From the NCBI GenBank assembly GCA_023336205.1, contig JALQCR010000003.1:62001-126000 (forward strand): 64,000 nucleotides of DNA. The letters run 5' to 3'. Positions 40,576 to 50,254 of this stretch are shown piece by piece. The DNA comes from Pseudanabaena sp. Salubria-1 (lineage in GTDB: Bacteria > Cyanobacteriota > Cyanobacteriia > Pseudanabaenales > Pseudanabaenaceae). The notes under the pieces are model-generated. The model worked only from the letters and a program-made list of their open reading frames with translations. It had not been told where the DNA came from and searched no databases. Numbering within the stretch: position 1 is the stretch's first letter; every line of letters begins with the position of its first letter. Made by a program: the position numbers and the translations under genes.

Positions 40576-40928
40576 TCAAAAATGTTTTGGGCGAAAATCT
40601 AGCTCTATGCTGTTCATCGCCAATAGCAGGATTTTATCGAGATGGATTTTGCCAGACAGGAGATCAAGATCTTGGGATACATGTTATCTGCGCTCAAGTT
40701 ACTGACGAGTTTCTAGATTTCACCAAAGCTCAAGGCAATGACTTAAGAACACCCGCACCAATGTTTAATTTTGTGGGACTAAAGGCAGGCGATCGCTGGT
40801 GTTTATGCGCATCGCGATGGAAAGAAGCATTAGAAGCAGGTGTTGCCCCGCCCGTAGATCTCGCCGCGACCCATGAGGCAGCTTTAAAAATTGTGTCTCT
40901 TGATATTCTGAAGCAATATGCAATTTAG
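40566..40928 (+). CDS. DUF2237 family protein
   Basis: 120 residues beginning MAVIKNVLGENLALCCSSPI. The family pattern is clear: paired Cys near the start, FYRDGFCQTGDQDLGIHVIC, GNDLRTP, and GDRWCLCASRWKEALEAGVAPPV. Conserved in many bacteria and cyanobacteria but without an established role. Overlaps def by 10 nt. Confidence 0.85.
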   Translation: MAVIKNVLGENLALCCSSPIAGFYRDGFCQTGDQDLGIHVICAQVTDEFLDFTKAQGNDLRTPAPMFNFVGLKAGDRWCLCASRWKEALEAGVAPPVDLAATHEAALKIVSLDILKQYAI

Positions 40929-40959
40929 ACCCAAAAGCTCGCATAGCGAGCTTTTGGGT
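40929..40959. terminator. Terminator-like palindrome between convergent genes
   Basis: 14-bp arms ACCCAAAAGCTCGC / GCGAGCTTTTGGGT, loop ATA (GC-ATA-GC). It begins one base after the stop of the DUF2237 gene and ends on the first base of the pyrF stop codon on the other strand, so it can serve both genes. Confidence 0.7.
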
Positions 40960-41672
40960 TAGTGCAATTCTTGACAAATCTTTTCCCAAGCTAAAACAGG
41001 ATCAGGTGCGGCTGTAATCGGTCTACCGATTACCAAATAATTAGCACCCGCAGCGATCGCATCTTTGGGAGTCATCACTCGACTTTGATCTCCAACTGCG
41101 GATCCTACGGGACGAACCCCAGGCGTAACGAAGCAAAAATCATCGCCAAGTAGCGATCGCAGCTTCGCCACCTCATGCGGCGAACAGACCGCACCCTTGA
41201 GTCCACTCTCTTTGGCTAAAAGCACCAATTTAGCGACATATTCAGGGATTCCTAGAGGTACTAGTAAATCAGACTGTAATTCGACGCTAGAAATGCTGGT
41301 TAACAACGAGACCGCTAAAAGTTGCGTTGATGAGTCTTGGACTTCAGCTTGAGCAGCTTGCATCATGGCTTTACCACCCGAAGCGTGAATTGTTAGGAAA
41401 TCTGCACCATATTTTGTCGCCACTCGACAAGCCGAAGCAACTGTATTGGGGATGTCATGCAGCTTTAAATCTAGAAATACCCTTTTATCTCTTGCCTTCA
41501 ATTCACGCAAAATCGTACTACCATCGGCGATAAACAGCTCTAGTCCAACTTTCCAGAAACATACTTGGGGTAGGCGATCGCATAAATTTAGGGCTTCGTT
41601 TGCAGAAGGGACATCCAACGCCACAATAATTTTTGCTTGGGGATCTGCTTCAGGATTAAGGTTTATTTTCAT
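40959..41672 (-). CDS. pyrF: Orotidine 5'-phosphate decarboxylase
   Basis: 237 residues. Last step of UMP synthesis. Visible: IIVALDVPS at the start, catalytic D-K-x-x-D in RVFLDLKLHDIPNT, substrate phosphate loop region PGVRPVG and GRPITAAPDP near the end. Divergent from the guanylyltransferase gene with 66 bp between the starts. Confidence 0.96.
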   Translation of the reverse strand: MKINLNPEADPQAKIIVALDVPSANEALNLCDRLPQVCFWKVGLELFIADGSTILRELKARDKRVFLDLKLHDIPNTVASACRVATKYGADFLTIHASGGKAMMQAAQAEVQDSSTQLLAVSLLTSISSVELQSDLLVPLGIPEYVAKLVLLAKESGLKGAVCSPHEVAKLRSLLGDDFCFVTPGVRPVGSAVGDQSRVMTPKDAIAAGANYLVIGRPITAAPDPVLAWEKICQELH

Positions 41673-41738
41673 TGCTTTATCGCAAATTTGAACGATACTA
41701 GAGCCTAATCCTATTACGTATTGTCGTTCGGAGGATCT

Positions 41739-44297
41739 ATGCGAGCGGTATTGATGGCAGGCGGTTCAGGAACGAGATTACGCCCACTTACTTGCGATAT
41801 GCCAAAACCGATGGTATCGGTGCTAAATCGTCCCATTACCGAACATATTCTTAATTTACTTAAGCGTCACGGCATTAGAGAAGTAATTGCCACATTGCAT
41901 TACTTACCCGATGTAATTCGCGAACATTTTGGTGATGGTTCGGATTTTGGCGTAAACATGATGTACGTGGTTGAAGAAGATCAACCACTGGGAACCGCTG
42001 GCTGCGTCAAAAATGTTGAAAGTCTTTTAGATAGTACTTTTATAGTCATTAGTGGCGATAGCATTACTGATTTTGACCTCACAGCCGCGATCCAATTTCA
42101 TCGCCAAAAGAAATCAAAAGCTACCTTAATTTTGCGCCGAGTAAGCGATCCCATGGCTTTTGGGGTAGTTATTACTGACGAACAGGATCGTATTCAAAGA
42201 TTCTTAGAAAAGCCTTCAACGAGCGAAGTTTTTTCCGATACAGTCAACACAGGTATTTATATTCTTGAACCTGAAGTTTTAGATTTTTTACCAGCCAATG
42301 AACCAAGCGACTTTTCTACAGATCTGTTTCCCCTTTTGCTGTCTAAAGGCGTGCCGATGTACGGCTATATTGCTAATGGTTATTGGTGCGATATTGGCTC
42401 CTTAGATGCCTATCGACAAGCCCAGTATGATGCGATCAGAGGGAGAGTTCACTTAGATCTGGATTATGTACAATTACGGACAGGATTGTGGATTGGCAAA
42501 CATACCGTTATTTCGCCCACCGTCCAGATTGAACCACCTGTGCTGATTGGGAGTAATTGCTCAATTGGCGATCGCACTAAAATCTCCGCAGGAACAATCA
42601 TTGGCGATCGCGTCACGATTGGCACGGATTGCGATCTCCAGCGTCCGATTATTGGCAATAGCGCCATGATTAGCGAAGAATGTCACCTTTGGGCCTGCAC
42701 GATCTCCCGCAATGCTCGCATTAGTCGCCGCGCTCATGTAATGGAGGGCGCAGTGGTTGGCTCCAACTCAGTCATCGGCGAAGAGGCAAGAGTTTTCCCG
42801 AATGTGCGAATTTGGCCAAGCAAACATGTAGAAGCAGGAGCAACCCTAACCACAAACTTGATTTGGGGAGCAATGGCTTCGCGTAATTTGTTTGGGCAAT
42901 ATAGTGTGTCTGGTTTAGCCAATGTAGATATTACACCAGAATTTGCGGTCAAGCTTGGTGCAGCCTATGGCGCTACTCTACGCCCCAACTCTCATGTGAT
43001 GGTTTCGCGAGATCAACGCACGATTTGCCGAATGTTAACGCGATCGCTAATTTCAGGATTAATGTCCGTGGGCATCAATGTGGAAAACCTTGAGGCAACA
43101 GCGATCCCTATCTCAAGATTTATAGCACCTAGTCTTGGTGTTGTCGGCGGTATCCATGTGCGCGTACATCCTGATCGTAACGACTGCGTGATGATTGAGT
43201 TCCTTGATGCTAATGGGATTAATATCAACAAATCCGCAGAAAAAAAGATTGAAGGCACATTTTTTAAAGAAGATTTTCGTAGGGCAAGAATTGAAGAAAT
43301 TGGTGAAATTAGCTATCCCACTCGCGTTTTAGATTATTACAATAGCGGCTTTGCAAAAAATATTGACGTTGAGGCAATTAGGTTTAGTGATTGCAAAAAA
43401 ATCGTTATTGACTATGTATATGCGGTGTCAGGCGCAGTTTTACCGAGAATATTAGGCAAATTTAGTACCGATGTTGTAGTTCTCAATGCCAGTCTCAATG
43501 AAGTCGCCCCAGCACCAGTTGATCGCGAAAAAATGTTGACTCAGTTAACTGATGTAGTCAAGGCGGTACGGGCAAATTTTGGTGTGCAAGTCTATGCTAA
43601 TGGTGAGAAATTTATCTTAATTGATGAGTTAGGCAAACCTATCCGTGATGAAGCTTTAACTGGGTTAATGGTGGAAATGGTACTGACTTCTCAGAATGGG
43701 GGCACTGTCGTCGTGCCTGTTTCTGCATCGGGTATGGTGGAACTTATAGCAGAAAAGCATGGTGGCAAAGTGATTCGCACTCGTGCTAATCCAACAGCTT
43801 TGATGGCGACTTGCCATAGCCATGAAGGTGTAGTGCTTGGTGGTTCAGCAGAAATGGGGTTTATCTTCCCGCAGCTTCATCCTGGTTTTGATGCGATGTT
43901 TAGCATTGCCAAGATCATGGAATGGATTACGCTGCAAAAGCGATCGCTATCGCAAGTACGTGTACATTTGCCCCGTTGCCATTTTCGCAAACAGACCGTC
44001 CGCTGTCCTTGGAGCATCAAAGGTACACTCATGCGTCATTTGGTCGAATCTTATGGGCGCGAAAAAATAGAGCTGATTGATGGGGTGAAAGTTTTTTATA
44101 GCGATCGTGATTGGGTTTTAGTTTTACCTGATGCTGGTGATCCACTTGTGCATGTTTTCGCGAATGGATTTGATACGCCATTGAGCAATGGACAAACATG
44201 GGCTGAGCGTAATATTGAAGATTTTTGCAGTCATATTGATGGTTTCTGCAAGATTCAAGTTGCTCTATCCAAAGATTCTGTGCTTTTAGATAACTAG
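41739..44297 (+). CDS. Mannose-1-phosphate guanylyltransferase fused to a degenerate phosphomannomutase-like domain
   Basis: 852 residues. N-terminal nucleotidyltransferase: MRAVLMAGGSGTRLRPLTCD, MPKPMVSVLN, WCDIGSLDAY (about 1-235). A left-handed beta-helix with hexapeptide repeats spans about 250-375. The C-terminal half is a phosphohexomutase fold (from about 380), but where TASHNP-type catalytic Ser is expected it reads LGVVGGIHVRVHPDRNDCVM, so it is probably not a mutase. Such fusions are common in cyanobacteria and likely make GDP-mannose or a related sugar nucleotide. I start at ATG 41739, seven bases after GGAGG. Confidence 0.88.
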   Translation: MRAVLMAGGSGTRLRPLTCDMPKPMVSVLNRPITEHILNLLKRHGIREVIATLHYLPDVIREHFGDGSDFGVNMMYVVEEDQPLGTAGCVKNVESLLDSTFIVISGDSITDFDLTAAIQFHRQKKSKATLILRRVSDPMAFGVVITDEQDRIQRFLEKPSTSEVFSDTVNTGIYILEPEVLDFLPANEPSDFSTDLFPLLLSKGVPMYGYIANGYWCDIGSLDAYRQAQYDAIRGRVHLDLDYVQLRTGLWIGKHTVISPTVQIEPPVLIGSNCSIGDRTKISAGTIIGDRVTIGTDCDLQRPIIGNSAMISEECHLWACTISRNARISRRAHVMEGAVVGSNSVIGEEARVFPNVRIWPSKHVEAGATLTTNLIWGAMASRNLFGQYSVSGLANVDITPEFAVKLGAAYGATLRPNSHVMVSRDQRTICRMLTRSLISGLMSVGINVENLEATAIPISRFIAPSLGVVGGIHVRVHPDRNDCVMIEFLDANGININKSAEKKIEGTFFKEDFRRARIEEIGEISYPTRVLDYYNSGFAKNIDVEAIRFSDCKKIVIDYVYAVSGAVLPRILGKFSTDVVVLNASLNEVAPAPVDREKMLTQLTDVVKAVRANFGVQVYANGEKFILIDELGKPIRDEALTGLMVEMVLTSQNGGTVVVPVSASGMVELIAEKHGGKVIRTRANPTALMATCHSHEGVVLGGSAEMGFIFPQLHPGFDAMFSIAKIMEWITLQKRSLSQVRVHLPRCHFRKQTVRCPWSIKGTLMRHLVESYGREKIELIDGVKVFYSDRDWVLVLPDAGDPLVHVFANGFDTPLSNGQTWAERNIEDFCSHIDGFCKIQVALSKDSVLLDN

Positions 44298-44319
44298 GAA
44301 AGATTTTTTGGCAAATGGG

Positions 44320-44350
44320 TTGACAAAACCCTGCCTCCCTTTGCTATAGT
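44320..44350 (+). promoter_or_regulatory. Probable promoter of tRNA-Gln
   Basis: TTGACA at 44320-44325 and TATAGT at 44345-44350, 19 nt apart, about 60 bases before the tRNA. Both boxes are near consensus; the spacing is slightly long. Confidence 0.5.
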
Positions 44351-44410
44351 AATTACCGCGCGATCAAAGAGATTTGAAAGACGCATCACATCAAAATACA
44401 ATAGTATTAT

Positions 44411-44482
44411 TGGGGTGTCGCCAAGCGGTAAGGCATCTGGTTTTGGTCCAGACATTCCGAGGTTCGAATCCTTGCACCCCAG
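44411..44482 (+). tRNA. tRNA-Gln (anticodon TTG)
   Basis: 72-nt cloverleaf. Acceptor TGGGGTG pairs with CACCCCA, discriminator G. D arm GCC...GGC, anticodon stem TCTGG/CCAGA with loop TTTTGGT (anticodon TTG), and T arm containing GGTTCGAATCC. CCA is not encoded. A terminator follows directly. Confidence 0.95.
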
Positions 44483-44490
44483 TTCCAAAT

Positions 44491-44520
44491 AAAAAAGCTC
44501 CTCGTTGAGGAGCTTTTTTA
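44491..44520 (+). terminator. Intrinsic terminator after tRNA-Gln
   Basis: AAAAAAGCTCCTC, loop GTT, GAGGAGCTTTTTT: a GC-rich stem followed by a T-run. A second hairpin TGTGTGGCGG/CCGCCACACA at 44534-44560 probably ends the convergent gloB gene. Confidence 0.88.
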
Positions 44521-44578
44521 TTTCATTTGCCTTTGTGTGGCGGACTACGCCCGCCACACAAGTTCTGGGTTTTATTTG

Positions 44579-45349
44579 CTAAAAATTATCTTTTTTGCCA
44601 CGAATTCTGGCAAATACCCGCTCAGGAATGTCAATACCAGCCGATCGCTGAATTGCAGGAAAATCCCAGCGCATAAATGGATTAGTTCGTTTTTCCAGCC
44701 CAATCGTGGTTGGTACAGTTGCTTCACCTCTTTGTCGCATTGCGGTTGCTGTAGTCATCCGTTCTTGTAAATCAGGATTATCACTATCCACTGTCAGAGC
44801 AAACTTGAGATTGCCCAGCGTATACTCATGAGCGCACCAGACGCGAGTATCATCTGGCAATTGGCGCAATTGATCGAGTGAGTTAAGCATTTCCGCTGGA
44901 GTGCCTTCAAACAATCTGCCACAGCCACCTGCGAACAAAGTATCACCACAGAATAGTTCACCACCTTGGTCACCCCTTGGCTCAAAGTAATAGGCTATGT
45001 GGGCGTAGGTATGTCCAGGCACAAAAAACACCTGAGCTTCCCGATCGCCAAAAGTAACACGATCGCCACCTTTTAAGAAAACTTGCTGATGGGGAATGCG
45101 ATCGCGGTCTTTTTCGCCACCGTAAACAATTGCATCAGGGAATTTTTTAATGAGAGCATTATTGCCACCCACATGATCGCTATGGTGATGGGTGTTAAAA
45201 ATCGCAACTAAATTTGCTCCTAATTCTTCTAATTTAGCAAGAACAGGTTCATGTACAGCAGGATCAACTACTGCTGCTGTATTGCTAGCAGGATCATGCA
45301 AGACAAAGACGTAGTTGTCACTGAGAACGGCTAAACGGTAAATATTCAT
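44579..45349 (-). CDS. gloB: Hydroxyacylglutathione hydrolase (glyoxalase II)
   Basis: 256 residues in the metallo-beta-lactamase fold. Binuclear metal site: FNTHHHSDHVGGN (THxHxDH), VPGHTYAHIAYY, DTLFAGGCGRLFEGT, and CAHEYTLGNLKFAL, plus the C-terminal glutathione-binding region NPFMRWD. It hydrolyses S-lactoylglutathione in methylglyoxal detoxification. I start at ATG 45349 (MNIYRLAVLSDN), since the upstream nine codons add nothing conserved. Confidence 0.94.
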   Translation of the reverse strand: MNIYRLAVLSDNYVFVLHDPASNTAAVVDPAVHEPVLAKLEELGANLVAIFNTHHHSDHVGGNNALIKKFPDAIVYGGEKDRDRIPHQQVFLKGGDRVTFGDREAQVFFVPGHTYAHIAYYFEPRGDQGGELFCGDTLFAGGCGRLFEGTPAEMLNSLDQLRQLPDDTRVWCAHEYTLGNLKFALTVDSDNPDLQERMTTATAMRQRGEATVPTTIGLEKRTNPFMRWDFPAIQRSAGIDIPERVFARIRGKKDNF

Positions 45350-45375
45350 AGAATCTCTCAGTTGGATAATGTACA

Positions 45376-45416
45376 AATTGTTAATAAGCTTTGCTTCGCA
45401 AAGCTTATTAACAATT
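45376..45416. terminator. Palindrome between co-directional genes
   Basis: 19-bp perfect arms AATTGTTAATAAGCTTTGC and complement around TTC (GC-TTC-GC). The right arm ends inside the stop codon (45415-45417) of the 45415-45867 gene. Probably terminates that gene upstream of gloB. Confidence 0.7.
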
Positions 45417-45867
45417 ATTGGGATTGAAGTAATGCGATCGCAGCTTCTAATCGAGAAGGATAATTTTTAGCAAATTCCTCAAACCATAAGCCTTCACCAC
45501 CAAGCGGATCGAGCTTTTTTAACCATTCAGTTGCGGTTTTTGTGATCTCTTTTTGATCTTTGGCTTTTTGCTGATTTGCAATCTGCTGTAAATCGCGATC
45601 GATCACTGGTGAAGTAGGTTTTTGTTTAACTTCGGGGATTACCTGCTGAGATTGGTAATCAGGCACATAGTTTTGTGATTTGCTTTGTGAATTATTCCGC
45701 AAATCATTTAGCAGGTTATCCAAAGAATTTGCAGCTGGTGCGATCGACAGGATATTGTTTTGACTGGGTGATTGAGGCGTTGGCTTCTCATCTTTACCCT
45801 GCTTACTAGTTTCTGGATCTTTATACTTGCCCTGAAGATCGGAAAGAATGGACTCAAGAGATTCCAT
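45415..45867 (-). CDS. Conserved cyanobacterial-type protein of unknown function
   Basis: 150 residues. Starts MESLESILSDLQGKYKDPET, has a low-complexity hydrophilic Gln/Ser/Lys-rich middle (about 20-110) and a compact, more conserved-looking C-terminus (TEWLKKLDPLGGEGLWFEEF...YPSRLEAAIALL). No signal peptide or membrane segment. I do not recognise a function. It is 70 bp downstream of the VWA gene on the same strand and may be co-transcribed with it. Confidence 0.75.
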   Translation of the reverse strand: MESLESILSDLQGKYKDPETSKQGKDEKPTPQSPSQNNILSIAPAANSLDNLLNDLRNNSQSKSQNYVPDYQSQQVIPEVKQKPTSPVIDRDLQQIANQQKAKDQKEITKTATEWLKKLDPLGGEGLWFEEFAKNYPSRLEAAIALLQSQ

Positions 45868-45939
45868 TTGGTTTGTTTATATCTATAAATTTGTTTGTAT
45901 TAATTATTTGTGAGAAACCAATAGCTAAGAGCTAATAGC

Positions 45940-46542
45940 CTAATCACTAATCGCGCTCAGTAACACTTCTGCAAGAGTCATATCTTCCATATCACTAAGT
46001 GTAATCGTATCCACGATGTCAAAATTTGCACCGATACTTTGCAACTTGTCATCTAATGCCTTAAGAAAATCAGTGGCACTAGCATCGGAACCAACTTGAA
46101 TAAAGGAGATTGCTAGTTCTTCATCTGAATTGAGACGGCGCGTTGCGTCGATGATGACTTCAAACACAGAACGACGATCATCTGGTTCTCCATCAGTAAT
46201 CACTAGAATGGTTTCCCCAGCCTTAGCTTGACCAGCCTTTTTACGCTGAAAGTATTGATTAATCGCATCTTGCAGTACTGCGGTTAAATTCGTACCGCCC
46301 ATCGGATCATTCTCTTGGAAGATTTGCTCAACTTTAACTGCCGACACATTGTCGTATCGCTTAAATTTCCCTGAGAACAAATACACCGTAATCCCGTCAG
46401 GATCTAACTGATCGCATTTACGCGCAAGGGCAAGCGTCGATTCCTTGACAATTTCCCACCGACTTTTGTTAGTGCCTCTGTCAGTGTTTGACATGCTTCC
46501 ACTTTTATCGATGATTAGGGTATAGTCGCGCTTGTCTAGCAT
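45940..46542 (-). CDS. VWA-domain protein (TerY-like)
   Basis: 200 residues, essentially one von Willebrand A domain. MIDAS residues are DKSGSMS at about 9-15, Thr in PMGGTNL and Asp in ITDGEPDD. Stand-alone cytosolic VWA proteins of this kind resemble TerY, part of Ter-type stress systems, and a TerB-like gene lies 2.3 kb away beyond uvrB; a link is only inference. I start at ATG 46542 because AAGGAG precedes it by six bases. Confidence 0.85.
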   Translation of the reverse strand: MLDKRDYTLIIDKSGSMSNTDRGTNKSRWEIVKESTLALARKCDQLDPDGITVYLFSGKFKRYDNVSAVKVEQIFQENDPMGGTNLTAVLQDAINQYFQRKKAGQAKAGETILVITDGEPDDRRSVFEVIIDATRRLNSDEELAISFIQVGSDASATDFLKALDDKLQSIGANFDIVDTITLSDMEDMTLAEVLLSAISD

Positions 46543-46611
46543 ATACAACTCCTTAGCAAGAATGTGAACTAACTTAAATTATATCTGATGTGACATGGAA
46601 GCAAACGCCTT

Positions 46612-46714
46612 GCACTCAAGTGCTGGCTAAGAGCTAAAACCCGTTAAAACGGGTTGCACTTTTTCAGTCGGTTGAAACCGACTTTAGCTTTTAGCCAAGA
46701 ACTTGAGTTCTTGG
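46612..46714. repeat. Cluster of hairpins with outer stem upstream of uvrB
   Basis: GGCTAAGAGCTAAA (46625) pairs with TTTAGCTTTTAGCC (46683-46696) as an outer stem enclosing two hairpins, AACCCGTT/AAAACGGGTT and AGTCGG/CCGACT. Two more hairpins flank it (GCACTCAAGTGC and CCAAGAACTTGAGTTCTTGG). The layout suggests a dispersed cyanobacterial folded repeat. It occupies most of the gap between the divergent VWA and uvrB genes. Confidence 0.65.
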
Positions 46715-46800
46715 CGGCTTTTGCTTTTAGCACCTTAAATTTTGGTTTGATATGATAGAGATCGCTAATTTTGCTCCCTTTCCCAATACCTTCTAAGCTC

Positions 46801-48804
46801 ATGGCATTGTTTGACATTCGTACACCTTGGCCGCCCACCGCCGATCAACCCAAAGCGATCGCGCAATTATTTGACGGATTACAAAAGGGCTTGCGTTATC
46901 AGACACTTTTGGGTGCGACGGGGACAGGCAAAACCATGACTGTAGCCAATGCGATCGCCCAATATCAAAAGCCAACCTTGGTACTTGCCCATAACAAAAC
47001 CTTAGCAGCACAGCTTTGTAATGAATTGCGCGAATTCTTTCCCAACAATGCCGTCGAATATTTCATCAGCTATTACGATTACTACCAACCAGAGGCATAT
47101 ATTCCTGTAACGGACACTTATATTGAGAAAACCGCTTCGATTAACGACGAGATCGATATGCTGCGACATTCAGCCACGCGATCGCTCTTTGAGCGCAAGG
47201 ACGTAATCGTAGTTGCCTCGGTAAGCTGTATCTATGGTTTGGGTATTCCTGAAGAATATCTCAAAGCTTCAATACCATTGGGTGTGGGTGTGGAATATGA
47301 TCAGAGAGAATTACTGCGATCGCTGACAAATGTACAGTATGAGCGGAATGACATCGAAATGGGACGCGGTAAATTTCGCGTCAAGGGTGATATTTTAGAA
47401 ATTGGACCAGCCTACGAAGATCGCACAATTCGGATTGAGTTTTTTGGTGATGAGATCGAGGCAATTCGTTATGTCGATCCAGTTACTGGTGAGATTTTGC
47501 AAAGTTTAGATGCTTTGAATATTTATCCTGCACGTCACTTTGTTACTCCTACTGATCGCTTAGAGATAGCCTGCGCAGAAATCAAAGAAGAGATGGAAGC
47601 AAGACTTGAAGAATTAACTAATGCAGGAAAATTACTTGAAGCTCAACGGTTAGAGCAACGCACTAAATATGATTTAGAGCTGTTGCAGGAGGTAGGTTTT
47701 TGTAATGGGGTCGAGAACTATTCGCGACATTTAGCAGGGCGTAAAGCTGGTGAATCGCCTGCTTGCTTGGTGGATTATTTCCCGAAAGATGATTGGTTGC
47801 TGATTGTGGATGAGTCTCATGTTTCTATTCCTCAAATTCGCGGAATGTATAATGGCGATCGCGCTAGAAAGATGACCTTAATCGATCACGGCTTTCGCTT
47901 GCCTAGTGCTGCTGATAACCGACCACTTAAGGCTGATGAGTTTTGGGGGATGGTCAAGCAATGTATTTTTGTGTCCGCGACCCCTGGAGGTTGGGAAATG
48001 GAAGTCGCAGAACAAGTTGTCGAACAAATTATTAGACCAACTGGCGTAATCGATCCTGAGATATTTGTGCGTCCGACTGAAGGGCAAGTTGATGATCTCT
48101 ATCATGAGATTCAAGAACGGATTAAGCGTAAGGAAAGAGTCCTAATCACTACGCTAACGAAGAAGATGGCTGAGGATTTGACCACATATTTTCAAGAACG
48201 AAATCTTTTAGTACGTTATCTGCATTCAGACATTAAATCGATTGAGCGGATTGAGATTCTGCAAGATTTACGCAGAGGTACATTTGATGTATTGATAGGG
48301 GTAAATCTATTGCGGGAAGGTTTGGATTTACCAGAAGTTTCGCTAGTAGCGATTTTGGATGCAGATAAAGAAGGCTTCTTAAGAGCAGAGCGATCGCTGA
48401 TTCAAACCATCGGTCGGGCGGCGCGAAATATTGGCGGACAGGTGATTATGTATGCCGATCGCATGACCAACAGCATGGATAAAGCTATTTCTGAAACAGA
48501 GCGTCGTCGGAATATTCAAATTAAATATAACCAAGACAACAAGATTACGCCTACATCAATTGTGAAATCAATTGAAGGTAACTCGATTCTTGACTTTCTA
48601 TCTGTGTCTCGCCGACTTAATGAGCGTCAGCTTGAGTATGTGGTAAATAATGCCAAAGAGATCCCTCTTGATGACATTCCCTCTTTAATTGGAGAACTAG
48701 AAGCCCAGATGAAAGATGCCGCGAAAAAACAGGAGTTTGAGCAAGCAGCCTCCTATCGCGACAAGATAAAGTCTTTACGCGATCGCTTAATCGGTAAAGC
48801 GTAA
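46801..48804 (+). CDS. uvrB: Excinuclease ABC subunit B
   Basis: 667 residues. Walker [10 protein letters not shown], beta-hairpin region [20 protein letters not shown], helicase motifs [52 protein letters not shown] and IGRAARN. The C-terminal UvrC-contact domain contains [20 protein letters not shown]. Loads onto damaged DNA in nucleotide excision repair. ATG 46801 gives the normal length. A second, diverged copy of the last ~17 codons lies at 52366-52425. Confidence 0.97.
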   Translation: MALFDIRTPWPPTADQPKAIAQLFDGLQKGLRYQTLLGATGTGKTMTVANAIAQYQKPTLVLAHNKTLAAQLCNELREFFPNNAVEYFISYYDYYQPEAYIPVTDTYIEKTASINDEIDMLRHSATRSLFERKDVIVVASVSCIYGLGIPEEYLKASIPLGVGVEYDQRELLRSLTNVQYERNDIEMGRGKFRVKGDILEIGPAYEDRTIRIEFFGDEIEAIRYVDPVTGEILQSLDALNIYPARHFVTPTDRLEIACAEIKEEMEARLEELTNAGKLLEAQRLEQRTKYDLELLQEVGFCNGVENYSRHLAGRKAGESPACLVDYFPKDDWLLIVDESHVSIPQIRGMYNGDRARKMTLIDHGFRLPSAADNRPLKADEFWGMVKQCIFVSATPGGWEMEVAEQVVEQIIRPTGVIDPEIFVRPTEGQVDDLYHEIQERIKRKERVLITTLTKKMAEDLTTYFQERNLLVRYLHSDIKSIERIEILQDLRRGTFDVLIGVNLLREGLDLPEVSLVAILDADKEGFLRAERSLIQTIGRAARNIGGQVIMYADRMTNSMDKAISETERRRNIQIKYNQDNKITPTSIVKSIEGNSILDFLSVSRRLNERQLEYVVNNAKEIPLDDIPSLIGELEAQMKDAAKKQEFEQAASYRDKIKSLRDRLIGKA

Positions 48805-48870
48805 ATCTAGGAAATAGTGTACTAAGATAAAACAATCAATTTTTGTATCGGCTTATTTTCAGGAGGAAAG

Positions 48871-50214
48871 ATGTTTGCACTTGCAGGTCTGGCTTTATCT
48901 GCTACTACAAGTCTTTTTGGTATTGCCGTTCCTTTCCTCCTGACTTCATTAGGAGCTTTACTGGGATTTGCTGTACCGCGTGCCATAAAGATTCCCAAAT
49001 ATATTAAAACTTTATTTTTACTTTACGACAACTCTGATCCTAGTTCACAGACACGCAAGTATCTAACTGGAGCATCTTTGATATTAAGTAGCCAATTAGC
49101 ATTTATGGCTCATTCCTTTGTTCCATTTACAGGAGTACCAATAATAGGAGCAGTCACAACGCCCATTGCTCTACTTTTTGCCTTAGTAGTTATTCTGCTT
49201 GCTCTTGATATAGTAACAAGTATAAATGAACCTTATTTAAAAAATCTTGAATATGCTTATAAAGACGAATTTCAAGAGATGCGAGATGATCTTTCTATCG
49301 TCAGAAATATTGTAGGTCCCGCTTGGAATAAATTAAGGGAAAAAGCAAAGACACTTTTTGATGATCTAGCCCCAAAATTTGCCGAACTAGGAGAAGAAAT
49401 CGCTGAAGAAATTAACAAATATTTTAGTAGTCATCTTTCTGATTTAGTGGTCTATTTAGATCGTAAGAACTCTGCCAAAATTGTAATTAGAGAGGCTGAC
49501 ATTAAAGTTATTACACAAAGCCTTGAACCTTGGAAAAAAGTAGGTGGTTCTTTAGCACTAGGTGCTTTAACAGGTGCAGGAACTGGAATAGGAGCAGCAT
49601 CTGCTGCTGCTGCAACTTTTGCACCTGCTACATGGTGGACTCCATTTGCTCCAAGAATAGTTCAAGCTGTTTTACTTGGTGGTAGAACTGTTGTAGGCAC
49701 TACCGCTTTTGCAGCTTATACAGTCGTGGCTCCAATTGCTTTGGGATTGACTATTGGTACAACTGTATTCAGTGCAACAATGTTTGCATTAGGGAAAATT
49801 GAAGAGAAAAATTTAAGTCAATTTCTTGCAGATGTTATCATTGCAGCTTTGCCAATGATTAGAGCCGACGGAGATTTTAGCGAAGAAGAAAATCTATCTA
49901 TCCAACAATTATTGTCTAATCCAAAAATTGCTGATCGTGACAAAACTAGAGTTAATAATGCATTGCACAGTCATGATAGCTTTGAAGATAGCATCGCAAA
50001 AAATATTGTGCATGAACAAAATAGCGAAAAGGCTTTAATTAAGAATAGGTTGATTTTGACTATTACTTGGGAGATTGCTAAGGCTGACGGAAAGATTGAT
50101 GAACGGGAAATCTTGCTACACAACAAAATGGCAAAAATTCTTCAAATCCCTCAAGAAACTATTGACGAAGTACGATATCTTGTGACACCTAAACTTATTT
50201 TAAATCCTTGTTAA
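48871..50214 (+). CDS. Membrane protein with C-terminal TerB-like domain
   Basis: 447 residues. N-terminal hydrophobic segments at about 1-40 and 65-115, then a charged helical region (115-215), a Gly/Ala-rich hydrophobic block (about 225-310), and a C-terminal domain with two acidic motifs, MIRADGDFSEEENLSIQQLL and IAKADGKIDEREILLHNKMA. These are typical of TerB-like (tellurite-resistance) metal-binding modules. AGGAGG lies just before the ATG. It is the first gene of a three-gene cassette, 40 bp ahead of the ATPase gene. TerB domains are often found with membrane or stress-response systems. The function here is unknown; a sensor or membrane-damaging effector of a defence system is conceivable. 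Confidence 0.72.
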   Translation: MFALAGLALSATTSLFGIAVPFLLTSLGALLGFAVPRAIKIPKYIKTLFLLYDNSDPSSQTRKYLTGASLILSSQLAFMAHSFVPFTGVPIIGAVTTPIALLFALVVILLALDIVTSINEPYLKNLEYAYKDEFQEMRDDLSIVRNIVGPAWNKLREKAKTLFDDLAPKFAELGEEIAEEINKYFSSHLSDLVVYLDRKNSAKIVIREADIKVITQSLEPWKKVGGSLALGALTGAGTGIGAASAAAATFAPATWWTPFAPRIVQAVLLGGRTVVGTTAFAAYTVVAPIALGLTIGTTVFSATMFALGKIEEKNLSQFLADVIIAALPMIRADGDFSEEENLSIQQLLSNPKIADRDKTRVNNALHSHDSFEDSIAKNIVHEQNSEKALIKNRLILTITWEIAKADGKIDEREILLHNKMAKILQIPQETIDEVRYLVTPKLILNPC

Positions 50215-50254
50215 TTAATGGATTCTGTTTAAGTTTAAAGAGGTAATAAAGTCA

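Noticed and set aside
44294..44557. 87-codon minus frame
   Set aside because: It covers the tRNA-Gln gene, its promoter and terminator.
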